A DNA stretch of 64,000 nt, taken from Hexactinellida sp. DTS-2022. Its lineage: Eukaryota; Porifera; Hexactinellida. Shown in pieces: positions 33,507 through 44,575 of the stretch. The stretch covers positions 3,844,001-3,908,000 of the forward strand of contig JAPNXP010000003.1 in assembly GCA_028753945.1 (NCBI GenBank), written 5' to 3'. The notes beneath the pieces were generated by a model. It had not been told where the DNA came from and made no database searches. It saw only the letters and a program-made list of their open reading frames with translations. The position numbers were made by a program, and so were the translations under genes. How positions within the stretch are numbered: position 1 is the first letter of the stretch; every line of letters starts with the position of its first letter.

Positions 33507-33667
33507 TATATTCAATCAGTGAAACGAAGTTTGTTCGTTTTAATTATTTTCTTATTTATTAAATCTTCAGATTAGAACAAGATTGGTTTTACAATATCTG
33601 AATTGAGTTTCCATTTACTTATTTATTCACTTCCATTTACTTATTATATTCACTTTAATCGAACTGA

Positions 33668-34609
33668 ATGGATAATCGCAGCTTATTGAATAAGTCACAT
33701 TGCTTTTCTTTCTCCGGCGCCTCTACCTCTACCTCAGATACTAAAATCCGGGCTTACAGTCACATAGTAGTATCACAACTCTATAACAAGGTGTATATAG
33801 TACATCCACATATCGAGGCGATACTTGTATTCGATCTACAAGGCAATTATCTAGATTCGATCTTTATTACTATCCAGGGTTTCAGAGTGGGTAAGCTCTG
33901 TATTATATCAGAAGATGTGTTATGTATTTGTCACATTCGCCCATCCTCTGCACATGTCTTTTACTTCGTAACGAATGAAGGTATTATTATCACCAGATTC
34001 ACTACGACCAGATCACAAAATGTTCCACGAAGAAGAAATAATTTTATCGATTGTATTTCTTCGGAAGAACACAATGCCTTCTACATTGTAACTACTGAAA
34101 TGGTGTATTCATTTGGAAAAGAAGGGATGTTAACAGTGCCAGGAATAGAAAGAAGTAATTGGTATTTCCCTTCAATTCAAAGCTTAAGGATAATTGATAA
34201 GGACATGAATCTACTCGTTGGCTACAACAGTTCTATTTACACTTATTCTTCACAGGAAAACAAGTTAAGTTTGCTAGTTAATAACTTGCAAAGAGTTACA
34301 AATTTTGAAGTATTTAATGGTTATGTATTTTGCTTTAGTGGATTTCAGAAGTTATTGATAATATCCTTAGACACGAAAAAGGTCGTAACAATAGATAACA
34401 ATAGTAATTGGCCAATTGTACCTAATGGTAAAGCGTGTTATTCCTGTATTCATGATCTATCTCGCAAGATATATATAGGGCATAGAAATAATATAGTGTC
34501 TGTTTACAGCATAGACAACCTCATAGACTCGTTTCACAAAAATAACATCAGAAGTAAAATAATTAAAGAACAAGAAACTCCTGAAGATTATTATGAAATA
34601 TTCAAATAA
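33668..34609 (+). CDS. Propeller-like protein of unknown function
   Basis: Intact single-exon 313-residue protein from the first ATG (33668). A poly-A signal AATAAA follows at 34617-34622, only 8 bp after the stop. The N-terminus is Ser/Thr-rich (SFSGASTSTSDTK). From about residue 28 onward it shows repeated short hydrophobic strands with turn residues, for example SQLYNKVYIVHPHIEAILVF followed by DLQGNYLDS, and RKIYIGHRNNIVSVYSIDN near the end. This is typical of a six-bladed NHL- or WD-like propeller, but no canonical blade motif is preserved. The N-terminal coiled coil of the 11093 protein is absent. It may be a divergent relative of that gene; this is inference from pattern, not proven homology. 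Confidence 0.75.
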   Translation: MDNRSLLNKSHCFSFSGASTSTSDTKIRAYSHIVVSQLYNKVYIVHPHIEAILVFDLQGNYLDSIFITIQGFRVGKLCIISEDVLCICHIRPSSAHVFYFVTNEGIIITRFTTTRSQNVPRRRNNFIDCISSEEHNAFYIVTTEMVYSFGKEGMLTVPGIERSNWYFPSIQSLRIIDKDMNLLVGYNSSIYTYSSQENKLSLLVNNLQRVTNFEVFNGYVFCFSGFQKLLIISLDTKKVVTIDNNSNWPIVPNGKACYSCIHDLSRKIYIGHRNNIVSVYSIDNLIDSFHKNNIRSKIIKEQETPEDYYEIFK

Positions 34610-34819
34610 ATGCTGTAATAAATTTCCTGTGAGTGTAGTAGTAGTTATATAACTTATTGATCAGACTGTATAATTATAGAAGAAATTTAGAAATGTTTAC
34701 AATAAGTACAGCTTCAATTTTCACAAGTTCTCACCTGTAGATAATTATCCACAGTACTTGATTATTATGCAATGTATACGATATTTGATTTATTTTATTG
34801 GATGATGAATTTATTTATA

Positions 34820-35060
34820 TTGAGCCCTTCGATCTCGGCTCTCGTCTATTTCAAATATGCTTGCCGTTTCTTTTCCCTAGGTATCACTTTAATACAATTT
34901 GGGAAAACAAACAAACAAACAAACATACAACAATCAAATTGTAATAATAAGAGTTATCTGCTCTCTTTCCCTTCGCGACGGATCACTCTCTCACAAAGTC
35001 CGCTCTGCTCTACTAACCTTTGCTCTTTCGGTTCGGCACTTCGCGCCTTTTCTCTCATAA
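34820..35060 (-). repeat. Triple-hairpin repeat relative, reverse orientation
   Basis: GAGCCCTTCGATCTCGG at the left, an (ACAA)n run at 34908-34925 and TACAATTTGGGAAAACAAAC mirror the TTTGTCCGAATTGTA end of copy D; TTCGCGACGGATCACTC mirrors the hairpin end. The order is rearranged. Confidence 0.5.
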
Positions 35061-35119
35061 TATAATAAACATTCTAACTTGTGACTAGTAAATTATACTT
35101 GTTTTATTCTTTTTCTGGA

Positions 35120-35600
35120 ACCTAGTTTTGTGCATCTGGTGAAAGACGGTTCCGATTGATTTTCATATGTACATTAAAACTCAGAAGAACGTATTCCCCT
35201 TGGAAACAAGAAAAAGTACGTACTAATCGAGGTACGACTTATCCGTATGCATAATCCACAAGTCGAAATACTGACTTGGTCAATAATATCAATACGATGT
35301 AGGGTATACAAGTCTTTAACATTCTTAACGATGAGATTAAAGTATTTAGTTGTCACCTACTCACTTAAACCAACTCTGTTGATAGTTTTTAGAGACGTAC
35401 TAACCGAATTAAAATAAATACATTTTATTCACTTGGGAATAGAAGTTGGTACGTCTTATCCAAGGTACGTATTAACCGAAACATTTTATAATGAATCATA
35501 TTGGAAGAAAAAATCAGTAATTAGAGAACAGTACGTATTATACGAGAGTATGTCTTGAGCCGAGTACGTACTAAACGAGTACCACTGTAGCTCATTATAT
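35120..35600. repeat. GTACGTACTAA-rich MITE-like stretch
   Basis: Repeated motifs in both senses: GTACGTACTAATCGAGGTAC, ACGTACTAACCGAATTAA, AAGGTACGTATTAACCG and GAGTACGTACTAAACGAG, ending CCACTGTA. The motifs resemble pogo/Tigger terminal repeats, as does a stretch at 860-1145 and one at 47100-47190. Limits are uncertain. Confidence 0.5.
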
Positions 35601-35756
35601 ATATTCGTATATATTATATCTACTTGATTGCTTATTTTGAGGAATGTTATAAGACACTCAAATATTATCTAGGGTAATTTACTATCTTTATATTAAAATG
35701 TACGCATTTGCATGGAGGGGTAATTTTACACACTGACAACGATCTATTGATCCGCC

Positions 35757-35947
35757 CAGGGTTTATCCAGGAGCGCGCTATACGCCTAGAGGCGTATAAA
35801 TTGTGATATGTTTGCGTTTAGGAGCGCGAAAATTGCCGAAAGTCCCCATAGAGAATACAAAAATAAACTTTTAGGCGTACATAATTCATACTTTAGTGAC
35901 CTTAGGACAGTTAGGAGTGTTCAATTCTACTCCTGTATAATACCCTG
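35757..35947. mobile_element. hAT MITE (CAGGGTTTATCCAGG)
   Basis: Ends with TACCCTG; the exact 8-bp duplication GATCCGCC flanks it (35749-35756 and 35948-35955). The internal motif TAGGCGTA/TACGCCTA appears in both senses. The open frame at 35808-35999 overlaps the element and is not a gene. Confidence 0.9.
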
Positions 35948-36097
35948 GATCCGCCCCCAATATTCGATGACAAGACAACTTAAAATGAGACGCACGTAAA
36001 ACGATTTGTGTGTTTATGACGTAATATAGTAATTAATTTTGGCTCAGCTATCCAATTTTGATTCGCGGATAATACTCTCATTATAAAATATATTGTA

Positions 36098-36291
36098 CAG
36101 TCAGGTCTGCTTATTATGAACAAGATTTCGTCTGCTTAATGTGAAGATTTCTTATTATGAACAAGCCCTATGGTCCCAATTTAACAACTTACATAGGGTT
36201 TGTATTATGTTGAGTTCGCTTATTATGAAGTCTCTCTATTATGAACACAATTTTTGGTCCCTTGAATGTTCATAATAAAAGAACCTGACTG
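36098..36291. mobile_element. pogo-like MITE (CAGTCAGGTCTGCTTATT)
   Basis: CAGTCAGGTCTGCTTATTAT and ATAAAAGAACCTGACTG are flanked by TA. Several TTATTATGAACAAG units inside. 194 bp. Confidence 0.87.
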
Positions 36292-36840
36292 TATTTACAT
36301 GTTTTTTCAAAAATTTTAATTTTCACCGTTAATCTCGCTAGTTATTAACAAAAATGAACTTCCTACTGCTGCTTCATTGCACAATTGAGGTGGTTTGGTT
36401 ATTTAATTGTCTACTAACATGATATCCAGATTACATTATTGGATTAATATATCCTCTCATCAGCATTATCATTATTAGCTTCATGCTTCAATCACATAAG
36501 TACTATAATATACAGACACAGTACTGTCAGTACACCCTCGCTAATCTTTACAGAGGTGTTCCGATTCAAAAAAATTATGTTCCGATTCGTGAATTCGTCG
36601 GATTAGTTAAGTAATACATTTTCTATAGGCCTCTAAAAATGAGAACGCGATAATCCGAACCTAAACTAAACATACAGTATAGTACTACCTAACAGTGCTC
36701 GACAAAGTCAAAATATGTTGGTGATTATACTAAGCCACCACTTTTTTTCTGGTGACTATAAGCCACTGCATTCTCCCGTTAATTGTAAGGAGATATACGC
36801 ATATAATTTACTTTTCAACTGAGAGACTGTCATTATCAGC

Positions 36841-37054
36841 CAGGGTGTTATCCAGGCGTATTGAGCGCTCCTAAAGGAGCGTAATTTGGATGGATTTTAA
36901 TCTAGGCGTACAAAAATCGTGTCTAGGCGTAGAATATCGAGAGATACTCCCATAGACTTAATACAAAATGTGCAAACTAGGCGTACAAAATTAAAAATGA
37001 ACGAGCTCAAACTAAATCTAGGCGCGCAGAAATTTTTGTCTGGATGAAAGCCTG
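36841..37054. mobile_element. hAT MITE (CAGGGTGTTATCCAGG)
   Basis: Perfect 8-bp duplication TTATCAGC (36833-36840 and 37055-37062). Right end CTGGATGAAAGCCTG. Contains several CTAGGCGTA and TAGGCGCGC motifs. The short minus-strand open frame here is part of the repeat. Confidence 0.92.
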
Positions 37055-37062
37055 TTATCAGC

Positions 37063-40000
37063 CCCATAAAAACTAGCGGCTTAGTCTCATTAGTGATGGG
37101 CGATAGTGCCATCTTTGAAGGCACTACAATTGAACCTCATATTTAATTGTTTAACTGCTACCGTGCTACGACCTGCATAATATTAATCCAGATTTATCAT
37201 TACTTAAATATTTTTTGCTGGTTGGGGAAGTACTGTAATTGCTATATTCAAAATAGTTGATTTTATTAATGTAACACAAAAGATAATGTATGGTAAATAG
37301 TTCAAACAAAACAAAATGTAATATTAAGATAATTAAATGACACTTTCCGAACTAGAAAATTCGGAGTACTCGTCACTATCTGAACTAATTTTCGAACCTA
37401 CTAATTCATTCACTTGGGTTTCCTCACTTTTATACCCATGTACGTGCCTTCTCTTTGTGCTGCTGCCCACCATAACTCTAGGGCTTATCCGGGGAGAAAT
37501 TATTAAGGGAAAGACCCTTTACGGATACAGTACTTGCATCAAATCATCCATAGTCACTTTTTGTAAATAAAGTCTGTGAGAGGTTTTTATGACATTTACG
37601 TCTGAAAAGCCACGCTCACAACCACTAGTGCTCCAGGGCATTACTAGAGATTTTCGACTATTGCCGAAATGTAGGGAAATTTATTTCGGTTTTGGAATAC
37701 AAACTTACAGAAAACTGTCTGATCAATCGTGTTGCAATCTTTACATATAACAGGCCCGTAGCATGCCAACATTTATTGGTGCGGCAGTGACTTCACCAAG
37801 CAGACATTAAAGTTTTGTACTTTATACGTGCTCTTACTCTATATTTTAAGTTACTCAACTAAGGGAAATACAAAAGAATATATAATACTAATAAAATTTT
37901 ATATAGTCTTTATTAAAGTGTAGCAAGAGTTGCTACTTGCTAAATAATCTAATCGTTGCAAATGAGATATAATATAATGGTACCGAACAGTTTGGCGGTT
38001 GAGCAGCACCTATGCCACACTTGAAGCAGTTGTGTTTACCAATACCATTATGCCGCTCCTATAGTTGTCGGTGAAAAATGTGTCCCGAATGTTTGTGTGG
38101 TCACCAAAATTATTTTGGTGCGGCCATGGCCGCACCTGTTCCTACGGCCCTGTATAGCAAATTATGGCTTTAATCTGTCCACTCTTCCAATACAATTTTT
38201 ATTGAACACTCTGATGGTAAACTCTTTTGAAATGATTTGCTGACAACTTAACTTCAAGTTCCCCATAACTAGCCAGTTATGTGATATCTCTAGGGTTGTC
38301 ACGAAATATTTGGTCCGGGCGGACCAAATATTAACCGGACTAAATATTTACATTTGATCCCCCCGAACAAATATTTCAGACGTTTTGGTCCGGCTGTACA
38401 TTTTCAACATTCATATTGGGCTTATTTGTAGTGACCGTCGTGCCAATAGTATACCAAATCAATGTTGTTGTTAATAAGGAATTTTCCATCTCTATGGGAA
38501 TATTATAATCTGAAATTATGCCACAACAATTGTGATAAAAATTTATTTTGAAAGTATATTCTATGTAAAACGCGAGATTATTTTAAAAATAGAATAAGAG
38601 CGCCTATATATAACATAGTTTATATGTTTTCGCTAACTAAGATTATACTTGTTCTAGAATGTTCCAATTCACTACAGAGCTTCTATTATGCCTATTGTAA
38701 TTACTTATAGTCCTCGATTTTTGAATAATCACTTCTACGAGTCAGGATTTAATTATACATTGTCCGAACCTAGATTTTGTGGATAATTTAACAGAATTTT
38801 TTGTTTTTTTGGCCACTGTTCTGCTAATACTTGATTATTGGAAAAAAAATCCCGGTAAGTGTCATATATTGTGTCAAAATTTTCAAGCCTTCAACTACTA
38901 TGGTGTCGCCACCATAATCAACCACATTCACTGCTTCTGCTCAAATACAATATTCTTTGAAAAATGCCATTGAGCAAACGAATTTATATGGAAAATTGTT
39001 TTAAAGCATTTTAAACTACTGTATACTTCTAACTCGAAATGGATTATTGATGTTACTAGGAGGTTAGAGCTAAGCTCTCGCTTCTTAATTAATTTCAAGG
39101 TGTATGGTCAAATCACTGTAATGACACCACCATATATGGGTATGTGAATTTATAGAATTGTAACCATTTGGATAATGGTCTCATTTGTCTTCCAATGAGT
39201 TTGTAATGGGATATTGATGTGATTAGATTGTTAGAGCTAAGCTCTAGACTCGAGTTTATACTTTAGGAGATATAAATTTGCTGCGTCATCAATCTATGCC
39301 CATATAAGGTCATTTTGAAAACGGTGGGTATTAGATCACAAAATGTATTATGGACGGATAGGAAGTCGGGTATTGCGAGCATTTCGCACACGTATATTTT
39401 AATTCTAGCTGCTCGGGTGTCAGAAAAAAATTGACAAGAAAACGTACCCTCGAATGAGGTTATAGGGCAATATAGGCCATAAAGTTTCAAATTTTCACTT
39501 TTTAATTTTAAAAAAAATAAATTGTTGATTATTTTCGTCAGTGATTGCTTGGATAATGATAGTTATCACCAATCTTACCAATGTTGAGGAATACAGCACT
39601 GAGAATCGTTCAAAGTGGTGAAACCAATGATCCGCTGTACAAAATATCTCATAACTCTGAAAATACGCTTGGAAGAGACTCAACACCATGTACAAACGTT
39701 AGATATGGTGCTTCTGTAGTGATTGGCCCAAATAAATGGGTTATGATTGTGTTTTGAATTTTTTCATGTTAAGGACACCGCTAACTAGCCTTGTCCTGCT
39801 CCTAGTTACACGACTACTGGATATCACAATGTTCATAGTGGTATTCTTATATTTCACATTCTTTCAGGTCTGCAAGTGATAGTTCAGAAATGGAAACGGT
39901 TTATGCATAGAGATGGTAGTTTTTCAGTATTTATTTGATGACCTCACTATTAATTAATTAAACATGGAATTTATCAGCAGCTTCGAAACCAAAGATGATC

Positions 40001-40124
40001 TTTATCTCAGCCATCCTGAGAATTTTGATTTCAAACATTATTTGTGTTTTTCCTGAATTCAGACACAACTCCCCCTCCTTAAACTCGATAATGAAGAGTG
40101 CGAAGACTTTGTTATTGAGTGGAT
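37063..40124. other. 3 kb without a supportable gene
   Basis: A 77-codon open frame at 37337-37570 (MTLSELENSEYSSLSELIFE start) has an acidic beginning and one hydrophobic segment but no family resemblance. 37751-38151 looks like a decayed hAT MITE: it begins CAGGCCCGTAGC, ends CCTACGGCCCTG and has GGTGCGGC motifs in both senses. 38295-38400 has TTTGGTCCGG-type inverted motifs. Two AGAGCTAAGCTCT palindromes sit at about 39066 and 39233. Confidence 0.5.
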
Positions 40125-40914
40125 CATGGCCTACTATATTATACGGCTTGATAAGTCAAGTATTTGCTCATTTCATTTCCAGGCCAGTGTTTACTTTCTA
40201 ATTGCTCGTAAAATGAATTACCTATCTTCATAAACTTAGGTTTTCATATACGCCAGAAACATCTAAAATACTTTTGAGAATGATTTCTCATCGGATTTAA
40301 CCACAATGACGTAATCAAATATACATACCCATATATGGCAATGATGTTAAATAAATGTTAATTTTTTAGATAATTTGAGAATCTAACTTTGCCGTTTTTA
40401 TCCTAATGCATTTTTCTTGTTAAAAACTAACTACAGTAACAAATTATGTCATTCTTTTCAACGTCAATGCAAGTAAATAATTATACTATTGTTATCAAAC
40501 CATATGTTTTGTATTTTTTGAAATGTATAGTTAGATTTTAATCTACGTCTTAATTAAAAAGTGCTGTTTGACGATGTACATTTTGCCCAGTCAGTTTAAT
40601 GACCTTTCTTGTGACTTATTTAGCTAATGTTCACTGAATCTTTACTTCAATCTCTACTTCAAATCTCTACTTCATAATTAGTCTTGATTACCATATATGG
40701 GTATGCATATATGATTACGTCATTGTGGTTAAATCCGATGAGAAATCATTATCAAAAGTGTTTTAGATGTTTCTGGCGTATTTGAAAACCTAAGTTTAGT
40801 TTATTCCATGACGATAGGTAATTCATTTTACGAGCAATTAGAAAGTAAACACTGGCCTGGAAATGAAATGAGCAAATACTTGACTTATCTAGCCGTATTA
40901 TATATTAGGCCATG
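40125..40914. mobile_element. CATGGCCTAC-ended MITE with long arms
   Basis: Inverted arms of about 230 bp (CATGGCCTACTATATTATAC mirrored at the right end); flanking 7-mers AGTGGAT and AGTAGAT differ by one base. The inner part has no coding capacity. Family of 9257-10042 and 55393-56159. Confidence 0.85.
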
Positions 40915-41204
40915 AGTAGATATATTGTTGCACTGAAGGAAAAGCAATTTATTTCTTTAAATTTTAACAATGGTAGCTAATTGTTACTTAACCACAACAA
41001 GGCAAAGAACCATAATGTTCCTACTACCTGCCCCAAAAAGTCATAATAAATTTCTCCAAATAATTGCTTAGTTTTCATACTTCTACTATCTAGTTTGCAT
41101 GTATAATAATATACCTGAGCTTTAATTTTTGTTGGGAGACAACTAGTTATTGAACCAGACATATGTACTACTTTGATATGTTGTAGTTGATATAATGAGT
41201 TTAG

Positions 41205-41715
41205 TATAATAAGACTAGCGCGCTTCGCTTGCTAATGTCGCTTCGCGGCAGAACACAACCACACACACCAACTGCTTCGCGGTTGGTGTGTGGTTTATAT
41301 ACGTCTAACATTTATTATAAAACGTAAAATAGGCCTAAAATAATCAAATTTAATAATGTGAAATTTTTGTGATTACGTCATCATGCGACAATGAGTAAGC
41401 ATAGTGGCAATCTGGTGTGACCAACGTGTCCGCATCATTAATGTCCATTTTATATTAAATTTTCAGATTTTATCTCTTAGAGGGCGCGAATTATGTGCGA
41501 TTAAGTGATTTTTCAGGGTTCTCGAAATGTGACAATGACGTCATAACTTGTCGAGGTGTGAGAAATCTTGAGTGAAAACCTCAAATGTTGGCGGGTGCCA
41601 AAAGTTACCCCTATATGCCAAAAATCACATTTGGAAACCGTCCACTTTCTTCAATCAACTCGTAACATACAAACAAATATATATATATACACCCAGCCTT
41701 GTGTTTTAATAGTAT
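41205..41715. repeat. TTCG-hairpin repeat, copy 1
   Basis: Begins with GCGCGCTTCGCTTGC, GTCGCTTCGCGGC and a long hairpin ACCAACTGCTTCGCGGTTGGT, then about 400 bp shared with 46590-47100 (GTGATTACGTCATCATGC, TGGTGTGACCAACGTGTCCG, ATGACGTCATAACTTGTCGA) and ends at an ATATATATACACCC run and TTTTAATAGTATAGATG. Non-coding. The hairpins use TTCG loops, and the layout parallels the triple-hairpin repeat. Confidence 0.75.
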
Positions 41716-42025
41716 AGATGTAACAAAACCATTAATATTCATACTTTGTACGCACTAGGCACTTAACACTACTTATTGCTTATTTTTAGTAATTTACTAT
41801 GTACATGTTGGCGAGATATTAATAAAAATAAATATTAGGATGTCAGGGGATGCTAAACAAACAATTTATTCTTTAAAACTTGATAATTAATTTTATTTCT
41901 TTGAAATTTAGTATAGAGAATTACAGCAGACTGAGATAGGATATAAATCATATTACATTAGTGGCAGTTGATTCGTATTTTCTTTTATTGTTTGTTTACT
42001 AAACTATAACATATAGAAAATAACC

Positions 42026-43893
42026 ATGCAGCGCGTTAAGTTCGAATGTCTGAAATATCTAGGAGAATATATCAAAACGGCCGATATTATAAGATCTTAT
42101 TTGACAAAGAAACATAGTACGGACTCTGAGAAACTGACTTATAATAATAATAATGTTTTCGAGAGTTACTTTGAATCTGTACAAGAAAGTGGGTTACAGA
42201 AGCTTGAGGAAAATAGTCAGTTGGAATATTGTAATTCTGATGAAGAATATTGTGATGCGTTAGATGTGATTTCGGATGTGGAACCCACTTCAACTAACAA
42301 CATAGCAAACTTACCATCGCTCGGTATGTCTTCATACCTGCTTACAGAACGAAATCCGAAAACTTTTAGAATCAAGGATAATGGAACTAATTGTACAATG
42401 AAGAAATTTCCATCACTTTCATATGATATTATTCCTATATGCTCCGAGAGCACAACTCACGGAGTCTATATAGACATCTTAGAACCTAAAGAAAACTTCA
42501 AGCTAACAGATATTGAGCTAACATCATCAGATAATGAAGCATTATCTTCACTTAGCGATATACCTATGGAAGAAAATATGGATCCTTATTATTGCTCTGA
42601 TTGTGGTAAAGGGCTAGGATATTCTCTTAAATCCTTCAATGCTCATGTTCGCAATAAAGAGTTTTGTAAACAGTATAATTCTGGGGAAATGATATATACC
42701 TGTCAGTACTGTAAGACTGATTATTCTCGTCTTCATACTCTCAAAAAACATAACAGAAAGTTCGGTGACAGCTGTAAGACCAGGCAGATCTCTTTGAATA
42801 GAGAAAAACTCCTATCCAAACCAGGTAAGTACAATGTATTAAATTAAATCTAACTCACTGGAGAACTTTAATTTCCATTTTTTTATGAGAATTTTTTAAG
42901 GTGCAGAGATTCCACAACGAGTAGTACCACACTTCGAATCTAAAGATACTGAATCTACAAGAAATAATTCTAAACTACACTCACCTAGACATTTGACCAC
43001 TGAAGAAGAGAGCAATCCTTATTATTGTCCTGACTGTGGTAGAGGATTAGGATATTCATTTACATCTTTCCAGAATCATATCGCAAGGTATACAGGGCAC
43101 TGCAGAGAGAAATTTTCTGGAAAAAGAGTGTATGGGTGTAGATATTGCAAGCATGAATTTCTTACTCTCTCTGCACTTAAGAAACATAGCAAATATTTTC
43201 GTGACACTTGTAAGACCAGGCAGCTCTCAATGAATACAAAGAGCATCATACATAATTTCAGTAAGATTGTTAATCAGATTAATTCACTTTTTGTGAGAAT
43301 CATTTCGCCCGAAACTATTGGTTTTCGTAACATAGATAATGTAGATAACGTTTGAACTTTGAATGATCAACTTTTCAAAATTTGATACTTATTATTATAC
43401 CACTCAGTTTCAGGTACATATTATGTATGTTTCCTCAGATGGAGAGGTGAGAGAGTCTATAAGAAATGAATCTGAATCTCTAGAAGGGGACTCGCTGACT
43501 AATGATGAATTGCTGTCTTTATGTAACAATGCAAAAAGAGTACAAAAGAATGGTCCTTATTCATGCCCACTTTGCGGAAGAAAAGTGGGATTTACTATTT
43601 TACACCTCAAAAGGCATATCTTCATCTACAAAGGAAATTGTAAAGAAGCTTGTCCAAGCAAGTATTACCCCTGTCAGTATTGTGGTGCAGATTTCCTATC
43701 TCTATACACAGTGAGAAGTCACAACAAAATGTTTGGAGACAAATGTAAACATTGGCACAAGAGAATTTATCCTGCTAAGAAGAGAACAAAGTTGGACCAC
43801 ACAGGATCCGAAACTGAGGAGATACACTCAGATGGGAATTACATACATCAACCATCTCCATTTGTTAACAATACTACTGATTTGAATCTGTAA
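42026..43893 (+). CDS. Three-exon gene for a six-finger C2HC zinc-finger protein
   Basis: Exon 1 42026-42824, intron 42825-42900 (GTAAGTA to TTTTAAG), exon 2 42901-43260, intron 43261-43438 (GTAAGATT to TTTCCTCAG), exon 3 43439-43893; the frame is kept through both junctions and gives 537 residues. The acidic N-terminal 185 residues have no domain. Then come three finger pairs starting near residues 190, 309 and 429. Each pair has finger A (for example CPDCGRGLGYSFTSFQNH ending in C) and finger B (CRYCKHEFLTLSALKKH ending in C). Spacing is C-x2-C-x12/13-H-x6/7-C, so the last ligand is Cys, not His. A TCKTRQ-type basic tail follows the first two pairs. Probably a nuclear nucleic-acid- or protein-binding factor. 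Family not recognised; the intact introns and frames argue for a real gene. Confidence 0.85.
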
Positions 43894-44040
43894 TTTGATT
43901 TCTTCCAATTTTAGTTTGTTTGTTTTCACTTGTACAAAAGCCTAATGTGCAAACAGATACACTAACCGGCCAAAAGTAATTGAACAAGAGAAATATTAAT
44001 GCAATAATTTTATTCTTCTGGAAGCATATAACTACTGTTT

Positions 44041-44575
44041 TTACTGTGCCGACTATACTATAGTATAGTGGCCCAGTTCTAGTCTTACTGCCTTTATTAC
44101 TGTGCCGACTATACTATAGTATAGTGGCCCAGTTCTAATCTTACTCTGCCTTTAATATTATCATTATTATTTTATTATTATTACTGTGCCGACTATACTA
44201 TAGTATAGTGACCCAGTATTGGTCTTAGTGCTTTGGTATATTATTATTACTGTGCCGACTATACTATAGTATAGTGGCCCAGTATTGGAATCACTGCCTT
44301 TATTATTATTATTATTATTACTGTGCCGACTATACTATAGTATAGTGGCCCAGTTCTAATCTTACTGCCTTGGTTATTATTACTGTGCCGACTATACTAT
44401 AGTATAGTGGCCCAGTATTGGTCTTAGTGCTTTGGTATATTATTACTGTGCCGACTATACTATAGTATAGTGGCCCAGTTCTAATCTTACTGCCTTGGTT
44501 ATTACTGTGCCGACTATACTATAGTATAGTGGCCCAGTTCTAATCTTACTGCCTTGGTTATTATTATTATTATTA
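44041..44575 (+). repeat. Array of eight palindromic units
   Basis: Eight copies of ACTGTGCCGACTATACTATA with its mirror GTATAGTGGCCCAGT, spaced about 57-84 bp. The centre CTATACTATAGTATAG is a perfect 16-bp palindrome in every copy. Spacers come in two kinds, TTCTAATCTTACTGCCTTGG and ATTGGTCTTAGTGCTTTGG (or ATTGGAATCACTGCC), with (TTA)n runs of varying length. It lies at the left end of the composite repeat 44576-45850. Confidence 0.9.

Noticed and set aside
37337-37570. 77-codon open frame with ATG start
   Set aside because: Short, no homologous pattern, no splice or poly-A support; kept only as a note.
44041-44575. CRISPR-like appearance of regularly spaced repeats
   Set aside because: Spacers are not unique but fall into two types with microsatellite runs, the setting is eukaryotic with spliced genes, and the same unit is dispersed through composite repeats.
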